From contig OX442319.1 in the NCBI GenBank assembly GCA_949358305.1, positions 4,402,001-4,466,000 of the forward strand: a DNA stretch of 64,000 nt, given 5' to 3'. This document shows positions 23,160-35,200 of this stretch, in pieces. This stretch comes from Strigamia acuminata. Its lineage: Eukaryota; Arthropoda; Chilopoda; Geophilomorpha; Linotaeniidae. The notes beneath the pieces are model-generated. The model worked only from the letters and a program-made list of their open reading frames with translations, was not told the origin of the DNA and ran no database searches. How positions within the stretch are numbered: position 1 is the stretch's first letter; each line of letters opens with the position of its first letter. Made by a program: the position numbers and the translations under genes.

Positions 23160-24062
23160 TAATAACATTTATTTTCGGTATACAAACAGTTTTAACAGTT
23201 TATTTTCGTTCCTAATTCTTGATAATTTAATTTTCATTCGTGTGTGTTACTTGGTGGTAATGAGTAGTCGTGTTTTCTGAATAAAATTATCCTGGAATCG
23301 GAAATATAGGTGGTAAATTTCCTACAGTAGTTGTAGCAGTTGCATTAGCCCTCCTTGTAGTAGTAGAAGTAGGCCTAGTAGTAGTAGCACCGGGCGCAGT
23401 TACTATTAGAGGGAAAACACTCGGAACAGTGCATACATTATACACTATTCTTGTGCTATTCTGCAAGATGGGACAGCATTTTAGATTTGAAGGGCACCAC
23501 TGATCACCATTGCAAATTGTGGCTTGCAGACCTGATGCCGGAATTGATGGAAGTGGCGATGGACAGAAACCTTGTTTGTCTGAAAGTCAAGTGGAATAAT
23601 AACCAGATAATAAACTCTTTTATTTCAAACAATTATTTTGTATTCTACTTACTTGGACAAAAATTCGGTGATTGAAGACTGCAGCAAATTGTTTGAAGGT
23701 TTGCAGAACAAGTTGAACACCCAATAGTGCCAAAACATTGCACTTGGACAGTGTAGGTTGTAATAAAGTAATAGAACAGAATAATCCACATCATGCTTGG
23801 ATAAAATTATGCATGAATCTCTCGCATATTGATGATGTTTCACAGAATAAATAATTTTTTTTTAAAAAAATGCGTGGGAAAGTATTTTTTATATAAAATA
23901 ATGTCATTTTTATTCAGGAGTTCTATTCATACAAATTGATTTACACTGACAAGTTAGATAAGAGGATACATAATAAAAGCATGTCCTATTGGCTTGGAAG
24001 GAATAAAAATAGTTATTCGGCATTTGGGTCCTAACCCTAACATCCTAAACATATAAAGATGT
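23160..24062. repeat. Direct duplication, copy B (contains WAP-like gene B)
   Basis: About 900 bp nearly identical to 19283-20222. Its right end abuts the copia 5' LTR at 24063. Confidence 0.93.
23287..23794 (-). CDS. Small secreted cysteine-rich (WAP-like) protein, copy B
   Basis: Same two-exon structure as copy A (23653-23794 and 23287-23579), 144 aa, with a shorter 73-nt intron. The signal peptide is identical. Differences include SANLQ for SSNVQ, CCSLQ for CCKLQ, and NFCP for NCCP, which removes one cysteine and leaves an odd number. The Thr-rich tail is unchanged apart from conservative changes (LIVTAPG, GNLPPIF). The frame is intact, so selection or very recent duplication is implied. 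A minus-strand AATAAA is at 23173-23168. Confidence 0.75.
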
Positions 24063-24269
24063 TGTTGGGATATTTGATGTGGAAAATCACCACTTGATGT
24101 CATTGTGTAATCAGTGTAGTTTGAGTTTTTTATATCCTGTGGTGACACTCCTACCATATATGGAGTGAACATCCTTCCTGTGTTTTTCCCCACTCTTTCA
24201 CTTGATGTAGAACAGTGAGGTCGCTCTAAACTGTATTAAACTTCAATCGTTTTTACTTGATTCATAACA
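24063..24269 (+). repeat. 5' LTR of copia element (207 bp)
   Basis: It starts TGTTGGGATATT and ends ATAACA, with the 5'-TG...CA-3' ends of LTRs. The left boundary is fixed by comparison with the copy A locus, which diverges precisely here. Confidence 0.85.
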
Positions 24270-24271
24270 AA

Positions 24272-24282
24272 TGGTAGCAGAG
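24272..24282 (+). promoter_or_regulatory. Primer-binding site for initiator Met tRNA
   Basis: TGGTAGCAGAG, two bases after the LTR, is complementary to the 3' end of metazoan initiator tRNA-Met, the usual copia-family primer. Confidence 0.8.
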
Positions 24283-24569
24283 AGGAAGGTTGAACAATCA
24301 TCAGCCACATTGAATTGATGAAAAACGGTATTGAGACCGAAATTTGAGCAGATTCGAGGCGACGTTGAGAGCAACCACGAGGCGAAAATCGAGAGCAACG
24401 CCGCGCCATCTTGAAGAGCACGAAACGAGACGACGAGAAACAACTTTAACAAAGACTGTGAGCAACAATTCGATTCGAGGTGAATTAAACAATATTGAGA
24501 TTGTGCCACAGAACCGAGACGGAGGAAAAAGTTGAACAATACGTGCAAATTGAGACGAAACCAACAAAG

Positions 24570-27500
24570 ATGAGCGACACCGGTAATTGGAGTTTGGCAA
24601 ACATTGAGCCACTAAACGATGCAAACTATTTCCTATGGGAATCAAGAGTGGAGGGAGTCCTCAGGGCCAAGAAATTGTGGAAAGAAGTGATAATTGGAGC
24701 CGAACCGCAGCGAGGAGTCCAAGGAGAAGCAGATTGTGATGCAAAAGAGAAAACTTGGAACGATTGGGACGATAAAAACGCTGCGGCCCACTTCACGATG
24801 ATCAGCACCATGACGGCACCACAAGTTTTGAAGTATTCAAACACAAAAGGTGCAAAGGCACTTTGGGATTTGGTAAAAACCAACATGGCGGCGAAAACCC
24901 AAGAATTACAGATGAGGAGTGCCTGCGAGCTGACACAGCTGAAAATGAGCAGCAAAGAAGATGTAGACACCTACATGAACAGAGCCGAAGCAATAATTAA
25001 CCGCTGTGCAAAACTTGGCAAAAATATAGACGACTACGAGTGCAAGTTTTACGTGACGAAGGGATTGCGACGAGAATTTGACGCGAATGTGCGCGCAATT
25101 GAGGTGCAAGCCAATATGGACATGTCTAAAATCCGCAACATACTAAAAATGGAGGAAGGTCGAATTTCAACTAGAAAAGAAGAGAAAAATACGACAACTA
25201 ACGAGGCCGCACTAAAAACACGAGAGAAGGGACAAAAACCAAAGCGCACATGCTTCAACTGTGGCCGCGGAGGGCACATAGCACGAGAATGCTACAGTGA
25301 GGCAAAATGTTACAACTGCCAGGAGTTTGGCCACTTATCGAAAGATTGTTCGAAACCCAAAAAGGAATTTAGAAGTGGCGACTCAAGAGGACGTGGTCGA
25401 GGCAGAGGCGGTCAGCGAGGTTGCGGCAGAGGAAAAGGCGAAATATCAATGATGGCGTACGAGGAAAAGCCTGAATTCACACTTATGACGTACGAGATGG
25501 ATGAAAACACGAATGATGAAAAGATGAATGAAGAACCAGATAGAGAGAGCAATTGGGTATTAGACTCCGGAGCGACAAGCCACATGACGGCACTAGATGC
25601 GAAACATTTTGACGTATTTGATGAAGATGAGAAGAACATCGGAATGGCCAAAAAAGGCAAAAGCATGAAGTCAATTGGAATGGGCGAGATTGTGCTCGAA
25701 CACGACGGGAAAAATTCCAGATTGAAGAAAGTGTTGTGCGTGCCGCAAATTGGAAGCAATTTGTTATCAGTATCGAAAATTGTCGATAATGGATTAAAAG
25801 TCACATTCTCCAAAACGAGCGCAACAATTGACGATGAAAATGGAGAACAAGTTATGATGGTGCCAAGAAAAGGAGACATGTTTGTGTTGAAGGCAAACAT
25901 AAAAGAAAAAGAGAAGTCTTATAAAGCGGAAAAAAAAGACAACAATTGGCACGTGAGATTGGGACATTTAAATCACAACACCCTGCGAGAGATGAAAAAT
26001 GAAGAACTTGCATATGGCATAGAAATTAGCAGCAAAGGTGGCGCCGTGTGTGAACCATGCATCGCAGGAAAGATGAAAAAGTCATTGCACAAATCGGTAA
26101 CAGACCGACAGTCGTCCAGCATCATGGAATTATGGCACATTGATTTAATTGGACCAATTGGACCCGAATCTCGAGGAGGTGCAAACTATATAATGACTGT
26201 AGTGGACGATTGGAGTAGGATGCTAATGATTAAGACATTAAATGCAAAAAGCGACGCGAAAGAGAAGTTAACAGAACTTATCATTGGGATGGAAAGACAG
26301 ACCGACAAGAAGCTGAAAAAATTAAGGAGCGACAATGGCGGCGAGTTCTTGTCCAAAAGTATGAAAGAATGGACGACAAAAAGGGGCATTGAACATCAGC
26401 TGACCACAGCATTTAACCCGGCTAGCAATGGCGTCGCGGAACGCGCGAACCGGACAATACTTGAGATGTTGAGAGCAATATTGAAAGATTGCAAACTGCC
26501 AAAAATTTTCTGGGCAGAGTGCGCATCGTCAGTGGCGCACATCCGCAACAGGTGCAAATCGTCAGTCCATGGACGCACACCATTTGAGATATGGTTTGGG
26601 AGGAAGCCAAATTTAAAATATTTGAGAAGATTTGGATGTATAGCATGTGTGCTAATTAAGGACCACAAGCGAAAGAAATTGGATCCCAAGGCGGAAAAAG
26701 CAATATTCATTGGATACTCGAATACAAGGAAGGCGTACCGAATTTATCACCCGGAAAACGATTCGATAAGCGAAGAAATTGACGTGAAATTTGACGAGAG
26801 CAAACTTGGCGCAGATTTGCTGAATGGAGAAATCAAAGACGATGAAGAAATTGAAACAGTCAAAATCGATCTGAACTGCGAAGAAAATGAAGGCGAATCA
26901 GACGATGCCGAGGATGAAGAGCAAAACGAGATAAATGAAGAAGAGGAGGAAACAAATGAACCAGAGGACAACGCGGAAGAAAATGACGATCAAGATGAAC
27001 GTGCCGAACCACCACAGAGAGGACGACCGGCAGGAGTGACCAGAGAAATGAAATTGGTCGCAGACACGATGCAAAGAGAGGAACGTGAACGACAGTTGGT
27101 CGCCCAAGGAGCACGAAGATCAGAGAGAATTAAGACAAAGCAAATGGCATTACTAGTAGAAGAAATTTTAACGCCGAAAAATTTCCACAAAGCGACAAAT
27201 TCCAATCATGCGACGGAATGGAAAGCCGCGATGGATGACGAGATGAGCTCGATGAAGAAACATGGAGTGTGGAAAATTGGAAAATTGCCAAAAGAAAAGA
27301 AGGCGGTGAAATCCAAGTGGGTTTATAAAGTGAAATTAAATTCCGAGGGGGAACCAGAAAGATTCCGAGCAAGACTTGTAGCCACTGGATACTCGCAGAA
27401 ATTCGGGGACGACTACGAGCTGACCTTCGCCCCGGTTATCCAAATAGAGACTTTGAGAATGCTGATTAATGTAGCAGCAAAAATTAACCGACCATTGAAG

Positions 27501-27821
27501 CAACATGACGTAAAAGCCGCATACCTTCACGGCAAGCTGAAGGAGATGATATTTATGATGCAGCCAGAAGGATATGTTGAAGGAGGAAAAGGACATGTGT
27601 GTCAACTAATCAAAAGCATCTATGGATTGAAACAGGCAGGGAGATGTTGGTTTGAAATGTTGGATAAGACATTGAAGAAAATTGGATTTAACCTTGGGGT
27701 ATGTGTGCGGATTTTGTCGGGGGCGAAAGGGTCCCGCTTTTTAACATTACGGCGGCCTATACGTTGTTTCGTTGATCGCGACTGTGATGCGGAATTTGCG
27801 GATGTTGTTTTGGCCGAGTAG
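24570..27821 (+). pseudogene. Copia gag-pol polyprotein, C-terminally truncated and fused to satellite-derived residues
   Basis: From the ATG of [12 protein letters not shown] the frame has no internal stop. It shows a gag domain, two CCHC knuckles ([15 protein letters not shown] ~228 and [14 protein letters not shown] ~246), a DSGAT protease motif (~330), an HHCC integrase finger ([12 protein letters not shown] with CEPC), integrase catalytic Asp (~524), Asp in RSDNGGEF (~587) and Glu in NGVAERANR (~622), an acidic linker, then RT up to [10 protein letters not shown] (~1017). Past ~1040 (KIGF) the next ~43 codons derive from the satellite leader. The YVDD box and RNase H are missing, so it cannot transpose on its own. 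The uninterrupted frame shows the truncation is recent. Confidence 0.93.
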
Positions 27822-28540
27822 TTCGTGCGACCGAGCGCGTTTTGTTCGTTGCTTTTCGGTGTTCGGTGGGTTTTGTGACCGGTCAAGGGTTTCGCTAAAA
27901 CGTGGTTTTTGTGACGGGAGGGAGGGGGGATCGGTTCATGTGCTCCGAACGCGCCGCGACGCGCCGTGACTTGGGCCAAAAACGACCCGGTCGGAAACCG
28001 GGTCCCGGGCTTCATCGAGGCGTGGTTTTTGAGAACGGGGGGAGGGGGGGATCGGGTTGCGTGCTCCGAAAGCGCCGCGACGCGCCGTGACTTGGGCCAA
28101 AAACGACCCGGTCGGAAACCGGGTCCCGGGCTTCGTCGAGGCGTGGTCCCGATCGGGACAAACTCTTCCGGAAAATGTCCGGTGGAATGTTGAGAGTGTC
28201 GATGGACGACGTTCGAGTTTATATCGTAAGTAAGTAAGTATCTGACAAAACTTGCACAGAATTTTGTCAACATTTGATAAATTTCCACAGAATTTAACGT
28301 TGTTTTGCTAAAACCTGCGGAAACGTGTCTAGTCGGGCAGAAACGTCTCGTAAAATGTTGCTGAAATTCCGTGGAAATTTGTCAAAAATTGACAAAAGTT
28401 GGTGACCGACCCACATCGCGTTGCGGCGCGGTTGGAGCACGCGACCCGATCCCCCCCTCCCCCCGTCCCCAAAAAACCACGCCTCGAGGAACCCCGAGGT
28501 TCGGTTTCCGACCGGGTCGCCTCTTGATCCGACCCGGGGC
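27692..28540. repeat. Satellite leader block (recurs at 52242-53091)
   Basis: The sequence from TTAACCTTGGGG onward is shared, at a constant offset of 24,551 bp, with the second array. It contains two ~118-bp modules (about 27905-28022 and 28023-28140). Each carries a GAGGCGTGGTTTTTG start, a run of six-seven G's, GCGCCGCGACGCGCCGTGAC and ACCCGGTCGGAAACCGGGTC. An ATG-led 17-codon stretch ending in a GTAAGT donor follows (28175-28230). A palindromic AT-rich segment (28238-28400) leads into the first unit. Confidence 0.85.
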
Positions 28541-29600
28541 GCGTCACGGCGCGGTCGGAGGACGGCCCTCGTCCCCAAAAACCACACTCCGGGTCACGTG
28601 GTCTCGCACTCGACTTTTTCAGTTTTCCCGTTTTCGGCCCGTTACGGCCAAGGACCGTAACGGGTCGAAAACGGGCCGCAACGGGTCGAAAACGGCCGCA
28701 ACGGGTCGAAAACGGCCCGCACGGGCCGTTAACGGGCCGCCGACGGTCCCGTCACAATCCCGTAACGGCTCGCACGGGCCGTTAACGGGCCGCCGACGGT
28801 CCCGTCACGATCCCGTAACGGCTCGCACGGGCCGTTAACGGGCCGCCGACGGTTCCGTAACTATCCCGTAACGGCCCGCACGGGCCGTTAACGGGCCGCC
28901 GACGGTCCCGTCACGACCCCGTAACGGCCCGTACGACCTCATGCGGGCCGTTAACGGGCCGTTAACGGGCCGTTAACGGCCCGTTAACGGCGTAAAACCA
29001 AAAACAGGATTCGAGATTAATGTCTATGAATGTTGTACGCGTTTTCATGTACGTGTTGTCGGTTGTTGATTTTTTCGATTTACACCATCACGGCCCGTTA
29101 ACGGCCCGTTAACGGCCCGTTAACGGCCCGTCAACGGCCCGCATGGGGTCGCACGGGCCGTTAACGGGCCGCCGACGGTCCCGTCACGATCCCGTAACGG
29201 CCCGCACGGGCCGTTAACGGGCCGCCGACGGTCCCGTCACGATTCCGTAACGGCTCGCACGGGCCGTTAACGGGCCGCCGACGGTCCCGTCACGATCCCG
29301 TAACGGCTCGCACGGGCCGTTAACGGGCCGCCGACGGTCCCGTCACGGTCCCGTAACGGCCTTCGTTCCCGGACTTCGGCTCGCCGACGGCCCGTGCGAC
29401 CTCATGCGGGCCGCTAACGGGCCGTCAACGGGCCGTTAACGGCCCGTTTTCGACCCGCTACGGCCCGTCACGGCCTGTTGGCCGTGCGACCCGTGACTCG
29501 GAGTGTGGTTTTTGGGGACGAGGGCCGTCCTCCGGCCGCGCCGCGACGCGCCGCGGGTCGGACAAGAAACGACCCGGTCGGAAACCGAACCTCAGTGTCC
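28497..29600. repeat. Fold-back GC element within unit 1 (inverted ends)
   Basis: The left edge (GGTTCGGTTTCCGACCGGGT...CCCCAAAAACCACACTCCG) is the reverse complement of the right edge (CGGAGTGTGGTTTTTGGGG...ACCCGGTCGGAAACCGAACC). The arms are ~100-140 bp and enclose the 53-bp/11-bp subrepeats and the AT-rich loop. The right arm of units 1-5 lacks 38 bp between CGACCC and GTGACTCGG. The layout resembles fold-back or MITE elements with long inverted repeats; no transposase is seen. Confidence 0.8.
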
Positions 29601-32234
29601 AATCGGGCAGAAATTGTGCGGAAGTTTAACCAAAAATGGCCAAAAGTCGGTGCAAGTTTTGCACGCAACAAACGTCCGATGTGACAGTGCCCATGCGGGT
29701 TGGACGTGCATGTGGGCGCGTGTGGGCGCTCGATTTACCGGCCCGTTGGACGAGTTAAACCAAAATTTCCCAATATCTTGCATAAATTTAAAGAAGATTT
29801 GACAGATTTCCAGATTTTAAGCGATGTTTTACATAAGTCCGTCCCATTGCTGAAATTCCGTGAAAATTTGTCAAAAATTGACAAAAGTCTGTGCAAATTT
29901 TGTCAGAAATAGGAAACAAAAAATTTAAAATTCGTCCAACGCGCCAGTAAATCGAGCGCGCCCATGCGTGGACAGTGCGCCGGCGGGAGCCCCGGCCGTC
30001 CTCTCTCTCTCTCTCTCTCGGCCGCCAAGGCTCGCCCCTCCGCCCGTCGGCGGGAGCCCCGACCGTCCCCCCTCTCTCTTTCGGCCGCCAAAGGATCGCC
30101 CCTCCGCTCGTCACAGATTTTTGTCAATATTTGATGAATTTCAACAGATTTTCAGCAATATTTTACAGGACATTTCTGCTCTTTTGGATACATTTTCAAA
30201 GGTTTTATTGCTAAAATTCTGGGGAAATTTATCAAAAATTGACAAAAAATCGATGCAAGTTTTGTCAGAAATTGATAAAATCTTCTTAAACTCGTCCAAC
30301 GCGCCGGCGAGTGCACATGCGGGGACAGTGGGCACGTCCAGCCCGCGTGCACACTGTCAGATCGGGCGGTTTCGGGCACAGTTTGATCCGGGCAAATATC
30401 TAGCAAAACTTGCACCGATTTTTTGTCAATTTTAGACAAATTTCAGCGATATTTTACGAGACATTTCTGCTCGATTGGACACATTTCCAGGGGTTTTTTG
30501 TAAAACATTGATAAAATTCCGTGGAAATTTATCAAATATTGGCAAAATTCGGTGCTAATTTTGTCAAAAATTAGGAAAAAAAAATTTTCAAAACTTGTCC
30601 AACGTGCCGGTAAATCGAGCGCCCACATGCCTAGATAGTGCACGCCCAACCCGCCAAGGCTCGCCCCTCCGCCCGTTGGCGGGAGCCCCGGCCGTCCCCT
30701 CTCTCTCTCTTTCTCTCTCTCTCTCGGGCGCCCGGAGCTCGCCCCTCCGCCCGTCACCGACTTTTGACACAATTTTTGATGAAATTCAACGGAATTTTAG
30801 CAACGTTTTACAAAAAACCTGTGGAAATGTGTCCAACCGGGCAGAAATGTGTCGTAAAATGTTGCCGAAATTCTGTGAAAATTTGTCACAAATTGCCAAA
30901 AGTCGGTGCAAATTTTGTCAGAAATAGGAAACAAAAAATTTAAAATTCGTCCAACGCGCCAGTAAATCGAGCGCGCCCATGCGTGGACAGTGCGCCGGCG
31001 GGAGCCCCGGCCGTCCTCTCTCTCTCTCTCTCTCGGCCGCCAAGGCTCGCCCCTCCGCCCGTCGGCGGGAGCCCCGACCGTCCCCCCTCTCTCTTTCGGC
31101 CGCCAAAGGATCGCCCCTCCGCTCGTCACAGATTTTTGTCAATATTTGATGAATTTCAACAGATTTTCAGCAATATTTTACAGGACATTTCTGCTCTTTT
31201 GGATACATTTTCAAAGGTTTTATTGCTAAAATTCTGGGGAAATTTATCAAATATTGACAAAAAATCGATGCAAGTTTTGTCAGAAATTGATAAAATCTTC
31301 TTAAACTCGTCCAACGCGCCGGCGAGTGCACATGCGGGGACAGTGGGCACGTCCAGCCCGCGTGCACACTGTCAGATCGGGCGGTTTCGGGCACAGTTTG
31401 ATCCGGGCAAATATCTAGCAAAACTTGCACCGATTTTTTGTCAATTTTAGACAAATTTCAGCGATATTTTACGAGACATTTCTGCTCGATTGGACACATT
31501 TCCAGGGGTTTTTTGTAAAACATTGATAAAATTCCGTGGAAATTTATCAAATATTGGCAAAATTCGGTGCTAATTTTGTCAAAAATTAGGAAAAAAAAAT
31601 TTTCAAAACTTGTCCAACGTGCCGGTAAATCGAGCGCCCACATGCCTAGATAGTGCACGCCCAACCCGCCAAGGCTCGCCCCTCCGCCCGTTGGCGGGAG
31701 CCCCGGCCGTCCCCTCTCTCTCTCTTTCTCTCTCTCTCTCGGGCGCCCGGAGCTCGCCCCTCCGCCCGTCACCGACTTTTGACACAATTTTTGATGAAAT
31801 TCAACGGAATTTTAGCAACGTTTTACAAAAAACCTGTGGAAATGTGTCCAACCGGGCAGAAATGTGTCGTAAAATGTTGCCGAAATTCTGTGAAAATTTG
31901 TCACAAATTGCCAAAAGTCGGTGCAAGTATTGCTAGATTTGGGCGCATCAAACTGTGCCGAGATCTGACAGTGTCCACGCGGTTTTGAAGCGCCCACTGT
32001 CGACGCACGTGGGCGCTCAATTTACCGGCGCGTTGGACGAGTTTTGAAAAAAGTTTTTTCCTAATTTCTGACAAAACTTGCACCGAATTTTGTCAATATG
32101 TGATAAATTTCCATGGATTTTAAGCAATGTTTTACAGAAGTCCGTCCCATCGGGCAGAAACGTCTCGTAAAATGTCGCTGAAATTCCGTGAAAATCTGTC
32201 AAAAATTGACAAAAGTTGGTGACCGACCCGCGGC
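28541..32234. repeat. Higher-order unit 1 (type A, 3694 bp)
   Basis: GC domain to ~29575 with the AT-rich spacer at ~28990-29087 (spacer ends CACCATCACGG, the A signature). The 1,015-bp segment 29891-30905 is repeated at 30906-31920. The two halves differ by ATCAAAAATTGAC versus ATCAAATATTGAC and a few other bases. Confidence 0.93.
29891..31920. repeat. Internal 1,015-bp tandem duplication (present in every full unit)
   Basis: Positions 29891-30905 and 30906-31920 match almost base for base. Each half contains two CT microsatellite tracts, two TCCAACG..GCC linker motifs and several AT-rich inverted repeats containing TTTTGTCA and its complement TGACAAAA. The same pair lies at the same place in units 2-5 and in array 2. 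Confidence 0.95.
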
Positions 32235-35200
32235 GCGTCACGGCGCGGTCGGAGGACGGCCCTCGTCCCCAAAAACCACACTCCGGGTCACGTGGTCTCG
32301 CACTCGACTTTTTCAGTTTTCCCGTTTTCGGCCCGTTACGGCCAAGGACCGTAACGGGTCGAAAACGGGCCGCAACGGGTCGAAAACGGCCGCAACGGGT
32401 CGAAAACGGCCGCAACGGGTCGAAAACGGCCCGCACGGGCCGTTAACGGGCCGCCGACGGTCCCGTCACAATCCCGTAACGGCTCGCACGGGCCGTTAAC
32501 GGGCCGCCGACGGTCCCGTCACGATCCCGTAACGGCTCGCACGGGCCGTTAACGGGCCGCCGACGGTTCCGTAACTATCCCGTAACGGCCCGCACGGGCC
32601 GTTAACGGGCCGCCGACGGTCCCGTCACGACCCCGTAACGGCCCGTACGACCTCATGCGGGCCGTTAACGGGCCGTTAACGGGCCGTTAACGGCCCGTTA
32701 ACGGCGTAAAACCAAAAACAGGATTCGAGATTAATGTCTATGAATGTTGTACGCGTTTTCATGTACGTGTTGTCGGTTGTTGATTTTTTCGATTTACACC
32801 GTCACGGCCCGTTAACGGCCCGTTAACGGCCCGTTAACGGCCCGTCAACGGCCCGCATGGGGTCGCACGGGCCGTTAACGGGCCGCCGACGGTCCCGTCA
32901 CGATCCCGTAACGGCCCGCACGGGCCGTTAACGGGCCGCCGACGGTCCCGTCACGATTCCGTAACGGCTCGCACGGGCCGTTAACGGGCCGCCGACGGTC
33001 CCGTCACGATCCCGTAACGGCTCGCACGGGCCGTTAACGGGCCGCCGACGGTCCCGTCACGGTCCCGTAACGGCCTTCGTTCCCGGACTTCGGCTCGCCG
33101 ACGGCCCGTGCGACCTCATGCGGGCCGCTAACGGGCCGTCAACGGGCCGTTAACGGCCCGTTTTCGACCCGCTACGGCCCGTCACGGCCTGTTGGCCGTG
33201 CGACCCGTGACTCGGAGTGTGGTTTTTGGGGACGAGGGCCGTCCTCCGGCCGCGCCGCGACGCGCCGCGGGTCGGACAAGAAACGACCCGGTCGGAAACC
33301 GAACCTCAGTGTCCAATCGGGCAGAAATTGTGCGGAAGTTTAACCAAAAATGGCCAAAAGTCGGTGCAAGTTTTGCACGCAACAAACGTCCGATGTGACA
33401 GTGCCCATGCGGGTTGGACGTGCATGTGGGCGCGTGTGGGCGCTCGATTTACCGGCCCGTTGGACGAGTTAAACCAAAATTTCCCAATATCTTGCATAAA
33501 TTTAAAGAAGATTTGACAGATTTCCAGATTTTAAGCGATGTTTTACATAAGTCCGTCCCATTGCTGAAATTCCGTGAAAATTTGTCAAAAATTGACAAAA
33601 GTCTGTGCAAATTTTGTCAGAAATAGGAAACAAAAAATTTAAAATTCGTCCAACGCGCCAGTAAATCGAGCGCGCCCATGCGTGGACAGTGCGCCGGCGG
33701 GAGCCCCGGCCGTCCTCTCTCTCTCTCTCTCTCGGCCGCCAAGGCTCGCCCCTCCGCCCGTCGGCGGGAGCCCCGACCGTCCCCCCTCTCTCTTTCGGCC
33801 GCCAAAGGATCGCCCCTCCGCTCGTCACAGATTTTTGTCAATATTTGATGAATTTCAACAGATTTTCAGCAATATTTTACAGGACATTTCTGCTCTTTTG
33901 GATACATTTTCAAAGGTTTTATTGCTAAAATTCTGGGGAAATTTATCAAAAATTGACAAAAAATCGATGCAAGTTTTGTCAGAAACTGATAAAATCTTCT
34001 TAAACTCGTCCAACGCGCCGGCGAGTGCACATGCGGGGACAGTGGGCACGTCCAGCCCGCGTGCACACTGTCAGATCGGGCGGTTTCGGGCACAGTTTGA
34101 TCCGGGCAAATATCTAGCAAAACTTGCACCGATTTTTTGTCAATTTTAGACAAATTTCAGCGATATTTTACGAGACATTTCTGCTCGATTGGACACATTT
34201 CCAGGGGTTTTTTGTAAAACATTGATAAAATTCCGTGGAAATTTATCAAATATTGGCAAAATTCGGTGCTAATTTTGTCAAAAATTAGGAAAAAAAAATT
34301 TTCAAAACTTGTCCAACGTGCCGGTAAATCGAGCGCCCACATGCCTAGATAGTGCACGCCCAACCCGCCAAGGCTCGCCCCTCCGCCCGTTGGCGGGAGC
34401 CCCGGCCGTCCCCTCTCTCTCTCTTTCTCTCTCTCTCTCGGGCGCCCGGAGCTCGCCCCTCCGCCCGTCACCGACTTTTGACACAATTTTTGATGAAATT
34501 CAACGGAATTTTAGCAACGTTTTACAAAAAACCTGTGGAAATGTGTCCAACCGGGCAGAAATGTGTCGTAAAATGTTGCCGAAATTCTGTGAAAATTTGT
34601 CACAAATTGCCAAAAGTCGGTGCAAATTTTGTCAGAAATAGGAAACAAAAAATTTAAAATTCGTCCAACGCGCCAGTAAATCGAGCGCGCCCATGCGTGG
34701 ACAGTGCGCCGGCGGGAGCCCCGGCCGTCCTCTCTCTCTCTCTCTCTCGGCCGCCAAGGCTCGCCCCTCCGCCCGTCGGCGGGAGCCCCGACCGTCCCCC
34801 CTCTCTCTTTCGGCCGCCAAAGGATCGCCCCTCCGCTCGTCACAGATTTTTGTCAATATTTGATGAATTTCAACAGATTTTCAGCAATATTTTACAGGAC
34901 ATTTCTGCTCTTTTGGATACATTTTCAAAGGTTTTATTGCTAAAATTCTGGGGAAATTTATCAAATATTGACAAAAAATCGATGCAAGTTTTGTCAGAAA
35001 TTGATAAAATCTTCTTAAACTCGTCCAACGCGCCGGCGAGTGCACATGCGGGGACAGTGGGCACGTCCAGCCCGCGTGCACACTGTCAGATCGGGCGGTT
35101 TCGGGCACAGTTTGATCCGGGCAAATATCTAGCAAAACTTGCACCGATTTTTTGTCAATTTTAGACAAATTTCAGCGATATTTTACGAGACATTTCTGCT

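Larger units (their letters stand above)
24063..27692 (+). mobile_element. Ty1/copia LTR retrotransposon, truncated at its 3' side
   Basis: It has a 5' LTR (24063-24269), a tRNA-iMet primer site (24272-24282), and one long gag-pol frame in Ty1/copia order (gag, protease, integrase, reverse transcriptase). The element stops inside reverse transcriptase at about 27690, where satellite sequence starts. The RT second half, RNase H, polypurine tract and 3' LTR are absent from the window. The five bases before the LTR are GATGT, the candidate target duplication; the duplicated copy A locus shows the empty site. Confidence 0.95.

Noticed and set aside
24301-27372. Minus-strand frames opposite the copia gene
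   Set aside because: They are antisense shadows of the gag-pol frame with no domain of their own.
27688-27700. TTAA at the copia/leader junction as a piggyBac-type insertion
   Set aside because: No matching inverted terminus or second TTAA boundary was found for the block; TTAA is also abundant inside the satellite.
27620-28288. 222-codon minus-strand frame (235 codons in the copy at 52132-52839)
   Set aside because: Composition follows the GC repeat modules and the C-terminus changes at the junction in each copy; no start context or domain.
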